Of a stretch of DNA of 64,000 nucleotides, positions 45,592 through 54,346 are shown piece after piece (position 1 is the stretch's first letter; each line of letters starts with the position of its first letter). Position numbers and translations under genes: made by a program. Source of the stretch: an uncultured Porphyromonadaceae bacterium. GTDB taxonomy: Bacteria; Bacteroidota; Bacteroidia; Bacteroidales; Porphyromonadaceae. Location of the stretch: positions 248,001 through 312,000 of the forward strand of contig CAMYAB010000001.1 of NCBI GenBank assembly GCA_947253625.1, in the 5' to 3' direction. The notes beneath the pieces are model-generated. The model saw only the letters and a list, made by a program, of their open reading frames with translations, was not told the origin of the DNA and ran no database searches.

Positions 45592-46413
45592 ATGACGAAA
45601 AGAAAGATACTATATATAGCTCAAGAAATCTCCCCCTATGTGGAAGAAAGCGTAAGCAATCAATCTCAACACCTTCCTCTCGACATGCTGGAGCGAGGAG
45701 ATGACATACGGGTATTTATGCCCAACTATGGCATCATCAACGAACGCAGACACCAGCTACACGAAGTGATTCGGCTATCCGGAGTCAACCTGACGGTTAA
45801 TGATCGTGTGCATCAGCTTATCGTAAAGGTTGCCAGCCTACTCCCCCAAAGAATGCAAGTGTACTTCATTGACAACGATGACCTATTTGCCCGAAAAGGC
45901 ACCGTCCTCGACAATAGCACCGGACGCTTGTATGATGACAACGTACAGAGAGCCGTATTTTTCACACGAGGGGTTTTTGAGACTATCAAAAAGCTACGTT
46001 GGGTCCCGGACATCATTCACTGCCAAGGCTGGTTTACTGGATTGGCACCTCTGTACCTAAAAACACTCTTCAAGGCTGACCCCGCACTATCTGGCGCAAA
46101 GTTGGTATTTTCGGTCTACGACAAGACACCTGAGACGCCTTTTGGCGAAAATCTCACCGAGGTACTTCAGTATGATGGGATAACCCATGAGTTACTGGAT
46201 GGCTCACCACTGACACGCGAGGATCTGACCAAACTTATTTTCAACTACATCGACGGAATAGTATTTGGCACAGAGGACATCAGCAAAGATGTGGTCAAGT
46301 GGGCCAAAGAGTCAAAGAATGTCAACGTCCTAGAGTATCTACCTGTAGAAGAGTCTTTTTCGGCAATATCCGATCTCTACGATGAGCTATTGAAGAACAT
46401 ATCCAAAGAGTAA
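45592..46413 (+). CDS. Half-size glycogen/starch synthase-like protein (GT5 N-terminal domain only)
   Basis: 273 residues from MTKRKILYIAQEI; an ATG 6 nt upstream and a TTG at 45553 are less likely starts. It matches only the N-terminal GT5 domain: YIAQEISPYV at the start, DIIHCQGWFTGL, and FSVYDKTPETPFGE. The K-T-G-G-L donor-binding loop is missing (the sequence reads VEESVSNQSQ), and the entire C-terminal GT-B half is absent (full-length GlgA is about 480 residues). The catalytic function is therefore doubtful. Short forms of this kind, next to a DUF4270 gene, are familiar in Bacteroidetes. It is 107 nt before the DUF4270 gene. Confidence 0.8.
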   Translation: MTKRKILYIAQEISPYVEESVSNQSQHLPLDMLERGDDIRVFMPNYGIINERRHQLHEVIRLSGVNLTVNDRVHQLIVKVASLLPQRMQVYFIDNDDLFARKGTVLDNSTGRLYDDNVQRAVFFTRGVFETIKKLRWVPDIIHCQGWFTGLAPLYLKTLFKADPALSGAKLVFSVYDKTPETPFGENLTEVLQYDGITHELLDGSPLTREDLTKLIFNYIDGIVFGTEDISKDVVKWAKESKNVNVLEYLPVEESFSAISDLYDELLKNISKE

Positions 46414-46520
46414 CCAACGATTGCTTTTGTAAGAAATCATTACCTTTACCTCGCTACTTTGCAAGTCTTGGCAATAAAGGAGAGGCATTTTTAGAAGGCA
46501 ACGCCATAGAAAAATATCAG

Positions 46521-47972
46521 ATGACCTATAATAATCGAAAAGGAGCCACAATAGCCATTATCCTTTGGATAGCTGTACTCATAGTGGCCTGTGACAATCG
46601 CAACGACAGTACCGGACTCTCTATCATACCCGACTACAGCAAGGTTGAAATAGAGACGCATGAGCTCCCTCTGACGTACCGTACCGTTTCGGCAAATGTT
46701 TCGGGACAAGTCTCCCAAGACGCAGGCATGACATGGAATAGTATCTACGTCCGCTCATCATACAGTTACCTCGGGTATATACCCAACCAAGAGTATGGAG
46801 AGGTACGCACCGAATACCTAACCCAACTATATGTCCCGGAGGGGTTTAAGTTCAGTGAGACACCGATTAATCATAAAGTAGACTCGGCTTTCATCACGTT
46901 GTACTATGACCAGTTCACAGGGGACAAACTACAACCCATGCAAGTGGAGGCCTACAAGCTGTCAAAGCCACTGCCCCACAGGCGGTACTCTGTAGGTGAC
47001 GTAAGTGGGTACCTTTCTGATGTCAAGCTAGGAGAGCAGTCCTACACTGCCGAGCGCGGAAACGACACCATCAATAAAAAGAGAGTGGTACAAATACCGC
47101 TCGACCTCCTACACCCGGGTATAGGACAAGAGCTCTACGACAAGTCAAGAAATGGCGACCCCATCTTTTCCAGCCAAGAGAAGTTCTCCGAATATTTTCC
47201 CGGAATATACCTTAGGAGCAGTGCCGGAAAAGGCAATGTCTTAAAAGTCTCCAAGACAGCCCTCTCTCTCTACTATCAGTACAAAGACACGCTGTACAAG
47301 AAGGACGGCTTTACGATTGACACAATCATAGAAAACACCCACATCCAAGAGCTGGCACACACCTCCGAGGTGCCACAACTGTCACGCTACGGAAATAGTG
47401 GTCTTGATCGGTTGCTAACCTCAAGCGGCGAATACACTTATATCAAATCTCCGGCCGGTGTCTTCACGGAAATCACGATTCCAACAGCACAAATCTCCCG
47501 TATGCTCAAAGCGGAGACTGGGTACACAAAGCAACTAAATGCCACACCGCTAACCATAGTGGGCGAGGCCAATGAGCAAGGTGTATACGCACTTCCTATA
47601 CCGGAATATCTACTGCTACTGCCAAAGGACAGCTTGCAGTCCTTCTTTGAGAAAGAGCACACGGAGCTCAACGAGCCCTATACCACCTACATTGGAGCGT
47701 CCAACATCTCCGGATCCAGTTCTTATACTTTTGGCAACATCTCCACATTGATCCTACAGCACATCAAAGCGCATCCGGACGAAGATCTCAAAGTGGTAAT
47801 TGTACCGATTGACCGCACCCAAGCCACGAGCAACGGCAGACAGGGTGCAGGAGTATCCTCCTCTATATCGAATGAGGTACTTCCCTCCGCCATCAAGTTC
47901 AAGACTGACCTAGAGACAAATAAACGGTTCAAGGTATACATCACAAAGCGTCGCAGTGGTAGCCCTATCTAA
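46521..47972 (+). CDS. DUF4270 family lipoprotein
   Basis: 483 residues. A lipoprotein signal ends in LIVAC (Cys24), followed by DNRND, a charged stretch that may act as a surface-export signal. The rest is beta-rich with repeated structure and no catalytic motif I recognise. DUF4270 proteins are confined largely to Bacteroidetes and their function is unknown; the pairing with the short GT5 protein is the best clue, suggesting a cell-envelope or polysaccharide role. It ends 12 nt before rfbC. Confidence 0.82.
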   Translation: MTYNNRKGATIAIILWIAVLIVACDNRNDSTGLSIIPDYSKVEIETHELPLTYRTVSANVSGQVSQDAGMTWNSIYVRSSYSYLGYIPNQEYGEVRTEYLTQLYVPEGFKFSETPINHKVDSAFITLYYDQFTGDKLQPMQVEAYKLSKPLPHRRYSVGDVSGYLSDVKLGEQSYTAERGNDTINKKRVVQIPLDLLHPGIGQELYDKSRNGDPIFSSQEKFSEYFPGIYLRSSAGKGNVLKVSKTALSLYYQYKDTLYKKDGFTIDTIIENTHIQELAHTSEVPQLSRYGNSGLDRLLTSSGEYTYIKSPAGVFTEITIPTAQISRMLKAETGYTKQLNATPLTIVGEANEQGVYALPIPEYLLLLPKDSLQSFFEKEHTELNEPYTTYIGASNISGSSSYTFGNISTLILQHIKAHPDEDLKVVIVPIDRTQATSNGRQGAGVSSSISNEVLPSAIKFKTDLETNKRFKVYITKRRSGSPI

Positions 47973-47984
47973 GTCCACCTCACA

Positions 47985-48539
47985 ATGAACGTTATTCCGA
48001 CTAAAATATCAGGTGTCATAATCATAGAGCCACAGGTATTTGAAGATACCCGTGGCTTTTTTTTCGAAGCCTACTCCGAAGCAAAGTATCAAGAAGTCCT
48101 AAAGACCACTTTTGTACAGGATAATATATCAAGATCAACATATGGAGTCCTGCGTGGGCTACATTTTCAAGCCGCTCCGTATGCCCAAGCGAAACTGGTC
48201 GAGGTGCTCAAGGGGCACATACTTGACATTGCAGTGGACTTACGTCCCGGCTCAGACACCTATGGCCAACACGTGGCATTTGACCTTTCTGATCAAAACC
48301 ATAGACAGCTTTTTATTCCCAAAGGGCTAGCACACGGTTTTATCACACTGAGCGAATCAGCAATTTTGCACTACAAGTGCGACGACTATTACCACCCGGA
48401 ATCAGAGAGAGGCATCATATGGAGTGACCAAACTCTCAATATCCAATGGCCAATAGATGCGGATCACATCATACTTTCAGAAAAGGACAGCAAGCACCCT
48501 ACGTTCATCGAATACCAACGACTCCACGACATCATTTGA
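47985..48539 (+). CDS. rfbC: dTDP-4-dehydrorhamnose 3,5-epimerase
   Basis: 184 residues, cupin fold. The catalytic histidine region reads RGLHFQ, followed by KLVEVLKGHILDIAVDLR, FIPKGLAHGF and the C-terminal IQWP. It performs the double epimerisation in dTDP-L-rhamnose synthesis. The other genes of that pathway (rfbA, rfbB, rfbD) are not in the window, so it is separated from the usual cluster. Confidence 0.95.
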   Translation: MNVIPTKISGVIIIEPQVFEDTRGFFFEAYSEAKYQEVLKTTFVQDNISRSTYGVLRGLHFQAAPYAQAKLVEVLKGHILDIAVDLRPGSDTYGQHVAFDLSDQNHRQLFIPKGLAHGFITLSESAILHYKCDDYYHPESERGIIWSDQTLNIQWPIDADHIILSEKDSKHPTFIEYQRLHDII

Positions 48540-48577
48540 TCCGACCGATGCACCACATACGTTGCTCAATAGTACCG

Positions 48578-49960
48578 TTACTTCTCCTCACGTCGGAAGT
48601 ACAGGGTGACAAAAATGATGGATAAGCTAGCCGACAAGACATCCGCAATAGGTGGTGCCATCCATACCCCCATCACACCAAACGCACTTGGTAGTACCAG
48701 CAAAAGAGGGATCAAAAAGATCGCTTGCCTGGAAAAGCTCAGCACCATAGCCCGCCAAGCCTTACCAATACTTTGAAAAAACTGGACACTGGTGATTTGG
48801 AAACCGACTGCCCACATAGCTATTATCTCTATTGAGATAGCAGTGGCACTAACCTTGATCAAATGAGGATCCTGTGTGAATACTCTGGCCAAAAGGGTCG
48901 GGGCGAAAAAAGCCAGCAGAGAGCCAATTAGTCCAAGTGATACATTGACAATGACAGCGAGTTTGAAAGTTTTTTTTACGCGTTCATAATTACCCGCACC
49001 ATAGTTGTAACCGATAATCGGCTGTATCCCCTGCGATATGCCAAACGTCACCATCAAAATCAGCATAGCGATGCTATTCACAATTCCTAGTGATGCGACT
49101 GCCTGATCACCACTAAACTCCGTAATCGGCGAAAGTTGTCCATACCGATACAGTGAGGTATTTTTTATCACGATGACCAAGCTGGCCAGTATCTGGATCA
49201 TAAAGGGCGATATGCCAATCGAGATAATCCCCAGTACATATTGCCTTTGTAGCCTAAAGTACTTGGTGCGAATTTGCAGCAGTGAGTCCTTGCTGAGAAA
49301 GTGACGCAAAACCCATACCATTCCCACGACCATGCTGATGACCGTCGCAACAGCGGCACCCCTTATTCCCCACCCTAAGACAAATATAAACAGTGGATCA
49401 AGCACGAAGTTGATCACCGCTCCAATCATCATCGTATACATTGCTTTCTTGGGGTAGCCCGTCGAGCGCATTACGGCATTGTAGGAGTAGGTTATATTCG
49501 CAAAGATGTTTCCGGGGAGTACAATAGACAGGTAGTCAAGTGCATAGGGAAGCGACTCCGCTGAAGCACCGAAATTGAGCAGTAGTGGCCTGATGAAAAC
49601 CATACACCCCACAACCACCAAGATGCTTGATAAAATACTGAGCAAAAAAGCATTTCCGAGCAAGTTTTCCGCCTCATCACGTTTTTTCTGCCCCAAAAGG
49701 ATAGAAATCCTAGTGGCAGCACCGGCTCCAATCAAGATGCTAAACGCTTGCACAAACGTCATTACCGGCAATGTCACAGCCAATCCCGAAAGAGCGATAC
49801 TGCTCACCCCCTGAGCTATGAATATGCGATCCACGACATTGTACAAGACATTTACCACACTCCCTACAATCGCAGGAAGTGCATAGTGCCTGAGTAAGCG
49901 TCCAATAGGCTCAGTGCCCAGCAAGTGAGCCCCTTGTGGTGTGTCAGTGACCGTTATCAC
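48578..49960 (-). CDS. MATE family multidrug/Na+ antiporter
   Basis: 460 residues with twelve predicted membrane helices in two homologous halves, beginning GTEPIGRLLRHYALPAIVGS, typical of NorM/DinF-like MATE transporters. It exports cationic compounds in exchange for Na+ or H+; the substrate cannot be told from sequence. It is 13 nt downstream of the Crp/Fnr gene and likely on the same transcript. Confidence 0.93.
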   Translation of the reverse strand: MITVTDTPQGAHLLGTEPIGRLLRHYALPAIVGSVVNVLYNVVDRIFIAQGVSSIALSGLAVTLPVMTFVQAFSILIGAGAATRISILLGQKKRDEAENLLGNAFLLSILSSILVVVGCMVFIRPLLLNFGASAESLPYALDYLSIVLPGNIFANITYSYNAVMRSTGYPKKAMYTMMIGAVINFVLDPLFIFVLGWGIRGAAVATVISMVVGMVWVLRHFLSKDSLLQIRTKYFRLQRQYVLGIISIGISPFMIQILASLVIVIKNTSLYRYGQLSPITEFSGDQAVASLGIVNSIAMLILMVTFGISQGIQPIIGYNYGAGNYERVKKTFKLAVIVNVSLGLIGSLLAFFAPTLLARVFTQDPHLIKVSATAISIEIIAMWAVGFQITSVQFFQSIGKAWRAMVLSFSRQAIFLIPLLLVLPSAFGVMGVWMAPPIADVLSASLSIIFVTLYFRREEK

Positions 49961-49973
49961 TTTGTGGCTAGTC

Positions 49974-50711
49974 CTATCCGAGTTTGCTTATTTGATATAG
50001 CAACTCAAGGTTGGTAATCTTGATCTCCAGGCCACTTCGTAGCAGTGCCCCCTCCGACTCCATTTCTCGGAGCGTCCTGGTGACATTTCCCCTATTCATG
50101 TTGCACAATTCCGAGAGATTGGACCGAGAAAATTTCGCCTTGAGGGTTACGCCATCAGCCTCTACTCCAAAAGTATCACGCAGGAGCAGGATCGCATCTG
50201 CCAGTCTACCTCGCAAGTGTTTTTGAGTCAAAGACATCAAAAGCCTGTAGCTCTGCCATAGCCGCTGGGACAATTCTTTCAGGAAAAAGTGTGCGACACT
50301 CGTATTTACCTCTAGGATAGACTCAAAAAAACTGATTGGATATGAGCAAATCAGTGACTCCTCAATAGCCATAGCTACCAGCCCTTCATCCACTCCAGCA
50401 AGAAAAGGAACATGTCCAAAATAATCAGAAGGGCTAACCAACTGGACAATCTGCGGACGCTCTCTAGCTTGTGTCAGCTTCACCTGCCCTTCGCAAAGCA
50501 CGTATAGATACTCCGGTGATCGGCTGCCATCAAATATAACTCCATCCTTGTCAACCTTCTCAAAACGAGACCAGAGCATCAGGCTTTCTCTCTCCATATC
50601 GGAGAGGAGTGCCCAAAGCTCTGGCATTATTTTAGATACATGATAGGTCGGACGTTGTTCTTCGGGTTGGTTACTTCTCTGCAAAAAGAAGTTGTTTGCT
50701 TCTGAGTTCAT
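49974..50711 (-). CDS. Crp/Fnr family transcriptional regulator
   Basis: 245 residues from the ATG at 50711. A TTG start at 50741 is open but overlaps a TACCTTTG promoter box, so it is rejected. An N-terminal cyclic-nucleotide-binding-type beta-barrel (about 40-140) precedes a long dimer helix and a C-terminal helix-turn-helix (FSRSNLSELCNMNRGNVTRTL, about 195-220). No Fnr-type cysteine cluster is visible. It may control the MATE gene next to it, by inference from adjacency. Confidence 0.88.
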   Translation of the reverse strand: MNSEANNFFLQRSNQPEEQRPTYHVSKIMPELWALLSDMERESLMLWSRFEKVDKDGVIFDGSRSPEYLYVLCEGQVKLTQARERPQIVQLVSPSDYFGHVPFLAGVDEGLVAMAIEESLICSYPISFFESILEVNTSVAHFFLKELSQRLWQSYRLLMSLTQKHLRGRLADAILLLRDTFGVEADGVTLKAKFSRSNLSELCNMNRGNVTRTLREMESEGALLRSGLEIKITNLELLYQISKLG

Positions 50712-50738
50712 TAGCTTGAAAACCTTTTCAAATATTCG

Positions 50739-50746
50739 CAAAGGTA
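50739..50746 (-). promoter_or_regulatory. Candidate -7 box for the Crp/Fnr-MATE unit
   Basis: Minus-strand TACCTTTG, 27 nt before the ATG at 50711. Its position decides against the upstream TTG start. Confidence 0.5.
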
Positions 50747-50930
50747 GCCAAACTTTGGATTTCCGAAGAACTCAGTACCAGACCTACTCAGCAATGTATG
50801 TTTTGTAAAAGCTTGATACCCGAGTACTATCCATGACAGTATATTGCGAGCAAACAAGTTTACTTTTCTGCATTGATCGTTGACCACTCACCTATGTAGT
50901 GACCGGCAGACCAACAGCACTCACTCTTGC

Positions 50931-53012
50931 TTACTTGATCATTTGCAATGACCGAGTCACAAATGCATCAAGAGCTTCGCCCTTGAGCAATCCACAAGAG
51001 AGCAACCCAAGGTCAATGAGCTGAGCCAACACCTCATGCTTATCTCCAAACTTTTTGTAGATAGCACTCAAGCCGGCATTGAGCTCATCTATCCTTGCCA
51101 TGGTCTCCTCTTTGTCTTTTTTCAACACTTCTTTTTCGGAGTCCTCCAGCTTTTCGGTTCCGCTCAATTTTTGCTGAATGACATCAAGTCTAGCTTGCTC
51201 CCCTTTCCTATCCGCCAAGATCTTTTTTGACTCTTCGGCCGATTCATCGGCATTGAAAGTGGTAGCAATCTCTCGTACCAGTGGGTTATCAAGGTTTAGA
51301 CTTAGTACATAACTATCCGGCATAGCTCCATACATCTGCATACCGGCTTGCATCTGGGCCATATCTTTCATCCTACGCATGTACTCGCTTTGGATGACGA
51401 CGAGTGGCTTGGTCTTCTCTCCCTGGTGCGATGCCTGCACACTGAGGATTTGATCATCGCCAAGCTTTGGCAATTGTTTTTCAAAAAGCGAGACAAGCAA
51501 CGACTTGTCCTCCTCGCTCACAGCCGACTCATCCGCCTTATTGCCTTCTTTGGGGATCAGATTGTCACATGTATCACTATCCACCCGGACAAAGCGAGAC
51601 TGAGCGACCTTTTGCTCTAGCATGCTGACAAAGTGGATATCCAGCGGCCCCTTGAGCAACAACACATTGTAGCCACAATCCTCAGCAGCCTTGATGTATG
51701 CGTATTGTTTTTCTTTGTCCGCCGAATAAAGATAAACCACATTCCCCTCCTTGTCTGTCTGCTCTGCCGCAATGAGGGTACGGTACTCCTCCAGAGTATA
51801 TAGCTTGTCATTGGTGTCCTGGAGTAGCACAAACTTTTCTGCACGATCGTAGAACTTCTCTTCACTCAGCATCCCATACTTCATGAAAAGATCCAGAGCC
51901 GGCCACTTTTCTTCATACGCTTTCCGGTCTTCCTTGAAGAGCTCACCAAGCTTTTCTGCGACCTTACGGGTAATGTATGCAGAAATCTTCTTCACATTAT
52001 GATCAGCCTGAAGGTAGCTCCGCGAGACGTTTAGCGGGATATCCGGTGAATCCAAGACCCCATGGAGTAGGCTCAAAAACTCCGGGACAATCCCCTCCAC
52101 ATTGTCAGTCACAAATACTTGGTTGGAGTAGAGCTGGATTTTATTTTTCTGCAAGTCCATGTTGGACTTCACTTGTGGGAAGTAAAGGATACCCGTCAGG
52201 TTGAATGGATAGTCAATATTCAAGTGAATCCAAAAAAGAGGATCGTCGCTCATTGGATAGAGCATCTGATAGAAGCTCAAGTAGTCCTTTTCCTCCAAGT
52301 CAGTTGGTGTCTGGGTCCAAAGAGGGTGAGTGTCATTGATGACTAGATCCCGGTCTGTGGTCACCTCCTTGCCGTCCTTCCACTCCACCTGCTTGCCAAA
52401 AACAATGGGAACTGGGAGAAAACGGCAGTATTTTTCAAGAAGCGCCCTGACCCTTATGCGGTCCAAAAACTCCTTGTTATCCTCGTTGATATGCAAAATA
52501 ACATCCGTACCACGAGGGCGTTTTTCGGCCTCCTCTAGCACAAACTCCGGATCCCCCTTGCACTGCCACCGCATACTGGGGGCAGACTCATCGTAGCTTT
52601 GTGTATAGATCTCCACCTCGTCTGCGACCATGAAGGCAGAATAAAAGCCAAGCCCAAAGTGCCCAATGATTGAGGCGGCATCGTCCTTATGCTTTTCCAC
52701 AAACTCCTCAGCTCCGGATATAGCGATCTGGTTGATGTACTTCTCGATCTCATCGGCCGTCATACCCACACCGGAATCACTGACAATCAGCTTGTCGCCA
52801 TCTATCTTGACTTCGACCTTTAGGTCGCCCACCTCCTTGGTATACTCTCCCTTGGAGGAAAGTGTGCGCAACTTCTGAGTCGCATCGACGGCATTACTCA
52901 CTATCTCCCGAAGAAAGATTTCATTGTCGCTGTACAAAAACTTCTTGATGATGGGGAACATGTTGTCGCTCTGCACCCCTATTTTTCCTTCTATTTTTTT
53001 GTTGGTACTCAT
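50931..53012 (-). CDS. htpG: Chaperone HtpG (Hsp90)
   Basis: 693 residues. The N-terminal GHKL ATPase is recognisable by EIFLREIVSNAVDA (N-box), DSGVGMT and GHFGLGFYSAFMVAD. The middle domain and the C-terminal dimerisation domain follow; a charged helical insertion (about 590-640) near the C-terminus is longer than in E. coli HtpG, as in other Bacteroidetes. It is a stress chaperone in the cytoplasm. It is preceded by a long divergent intergenic region with array D and a terminator-like hairpin. Confidence 0.97.
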   Translation of the reverse strand: MSTNKKIEGKIGVQSDNMFPIIKKFLYSDNEIFLREIVSNAVDATQKLRTLSSKGEYTKEVGDLKVEVKIDGDKLIVSDSGVGMTADEIEKYINQIAISGAEEFVEKHKDDAASIIGHFGLGFYSAFMVADEVEIYTQSYDESAPSMRWQCKGDPEFVLEEAEKRPRGTDVILHINEDNKEFLDRIRVRALLEKYCRFLPVPIVFGKQVEWKDGKEVTTDRDLVINDTHPLWTQTPTDLEEKDYLSFYQMLYPMSDDPLFWIHLNIDYPFNLTGILYFPQVKSNMDLQKNKIQLYSNQVFVTDNVEGIVPEFLSLLHGVLDSPDIPLNVSRSYLQADHNVKKISAYITRKVAEKLGELFKEDRKAYEEKWPALDLFMKYGMLSEEKFYDRAEKFVLLQDTNDKLYTLEEYRTLIAAEQTDKEGNVVYLYSADKEKQYAYIKAAEDCGYNVLLLKGPLDIHFVSMLEQKVAQSRFVRVDSDTCDNLIPKEGNKADESAVSEEDKSLLVSLFEKQLPKLGDDQILSVQASHQGEKTKPLVVIQSEYMRRMKDMAQMQAGMQMYGAMPDSYVLSLNLDNPLVREIATTFNADESAEESKKILADRKGEQARLDVIQQKLSGTEKLEDSEKEVLKKDKEETMARIDELNAGLSAIYKKFGDKHEVLAQLIDLGLLSCGLLKGEALDAFVTRSLQMIK

Positions 53013-53121
53013 AACTAATTCATTGATTGTATCAATATATTACTGTCAGCATAATCTATGCAAAAGCAGTGCCACACCCTTATATTGTGGCACGAGAGAC
53101 CTTCGGAAAAACAGAGAGAAG

Positions 53122-53158
53122 AAAAAGGCAGGACGTTTTTGGCCGAAAAGTGTCCTGC
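53122..53158 (-). terminator. Terminator-like hairpin in the htpG upstream region
   Basis: GCAGGAC (53128-53134) pairs with GTCCTGC (53152-53158), extended by TTTT/AAAA inside. On the minus strand the stem is followed by CTTTTTCTTC. It lies about 115 nt upstream of htpG with no minus-strand gene before it, so it could be an attenuator or end an unseen transcript starting near array D. Confidence 0.55.
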
Positions 53159-53244
53159 TCTGTCGGACGAGGAAGAAAACATCTTTTTCTAGTAGAAAAA
53201 CTTGACCGGATCCGAGAAAAAGAGCGCCGGGTCGGAGAAAAAGA

Positions 53245-53324
53245 TAAAATCACAGTGTGATTTATTCAAATCACTGTGTGGTTTATTCAAATCACTAAGT
53301 GATTTCTTCAAATCACACAGTGAT
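53245..53324. repeat. Array D: four tandem 17-bp palindromes, 21-bp period
   Basis: AAATCAC-nnn-GTGATTT palindromes start at 53245, 53266, 53287 and 53308, exactly 21 bp apart. They are joined by the 4-bp spacers ATTC, ATTC and CTTC. The arms are conserved (one change in the second copy) while the 3-bp centres vary freely (AGT, TGT, TAA, ACA). Such conservation of dyad arms with free centres on a two-turn period is what a multi-dimer operator or a series of RNA hairpins would show. Confidence 0.93.
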
Positions 53325-53479
53325 TTTAAGTTTTTCAACCGGAGAAAATAGTTTGGAAGTACATAGCGATGACTTTTTAACCCCGAGTGAGGAGATTTTT
53401 GAGACCACTCTGGAAACAAAAGGTTGGGACCCACAACGTACGCACCGCCGAACGAAACCGTTTTTTGCCCCAAATACTG

Positions 53480-53487
53480 TATCTTTG
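53480..53487 (+). promoter_or_regulatory. Candidate -7 box for pyrK-pyrD
   Basis: TATCTTTG, 78 nt before the pyrK ATG. No clear -33 element. Confidence 0.45.
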
Positions 53488-53565
53488 CTCGGGTATCCAT
53501 GAGGACCTCGCAAAAACACTTAGGGGTCTAACTATTACCCTATCGGGAAACAACAAACAATACGA

Positions 53566-54339
53566 ATGAATAACAATCGCCCCATAGTAGATCTTAGCCT
53601 AACGGTATCTGGCGTACATTTTTTTTCAGCCTCCCTATTTGAGGTCACCTTGAAATCCTCAGAGAAGTTACCGGACATCCTCCCGGGACAGTTCGCACAA
53701 ATCCGTTTGCCTCAATCATCCGGAGTGTTTTTGAGGCGTCCACTGTCCATCTACAGACACACCGACCGGAGCCTATCGCTGCTTATACAAGTTGTGGGAA
53801 AGGGGACCTCGGCTCTGGCCCTGGCCCAACCCGGAGATCTATGGCAAGTCCTACTACCTCTAGGCAACCACTTTGCCGCCCCCAAAGGGACGAAGCCCCT
53901 GCTAGTAGGCGGTGGCGTGGGGATAGCCCCGCTATTGGAGCTGGGCGAACACCTCAGAAAGGAACAAGGGATAACCCCCACATATTTATTGGGTGCGCGG
54001 AGTGGCAAGCACTTCCCGAGCCTGGACAGTTTTTCCGAGCAGGGGCGACTTTATATCACGACAGAGGATGGGAGCTTGGGGGAAAAAGGCTATGTCACCG
54101 ACCACACGATCCTAAAAAGTGAGGCCTTCTCAGAGGTGTACACTTGTGGTCCGACTCCAATGATGAAAGCTGTGGCCAACTGGAGCAAAAGTATGGGGCT
54201 AACCTGTCAAGCCTCGCTCGAAAACATGATGGCTTGTGGACTCGGAGTATGCCTCTGCTGTGTAGAGCCAACAGTCGCCGGTCACAAAACAGTCTGCACA
54301 GACGGCCCGGTATTTGATGTAAACGAACTACTTTGGTAA
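53566..54339 (+). CDS. pyrK: Dihydroorotate dehydrogenase B electron transfer subunit
   Basis: 257 residues. A ferredoxin-reductase-type FAD domain (FLRRPLSIYR) is followed by an NAD-binding domain (GGGVGIAPLLELG, TCGPTPMMKAV) and a C-terminal cysteine cluster (ACGLGVCLCC plus the cysteine in TVCTDGP) for a [2Fe-2S] centre. It passes electrons from dihydroorotate oxidation to NAD+. It lies 7 nt before pyrD. Confidence 0.96.
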   Translation: MNNNRPIVDLSLTVSGVHFFSASLFEVTLKSSEKLPDILPGQFAQIRLPQSSGVFLRRPLSIYRHTDRSLSLLIQVVGKGTSALALAQPGDLWQVLLPLGNHFAAPKGTKPLLVGGGVGIAPLLELGEHLRKEQGITPTYLLGARSGKHFPSLDSFSEQGRLYITTEDGSLGEKGYVTDHTILKSEAFSEVYTCGPTPMMKAVANWSKSMGLTCQASLENMMACGLGVCLCCVEPTVAGHKTVCTDGPVFDVNELLW

Positions 54340-54346
54340 GCCAACC

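Larger units (their letters stand above)
53013..53565. other. Divergent intergenic region between htpG and pyrK
   Basis: 553 bp without a credible gene. From htpG outward it holds a terminator-like hairpin pointing toward htpG (53128-53158), two 19-bp direct repeats sharing a GAGAAAAAG core (about 53206-53242), array D (53245-53324) and the pyrK promoter box (53480-53487). Confidence 0.7.

Noticed and set aside
50712..50741. TTG-started extension of the Crp/Fnr regulator
   Set aside because: The extra codons coincide with a TACCTTTG promoter box; the ATG at 50711 is the better start.
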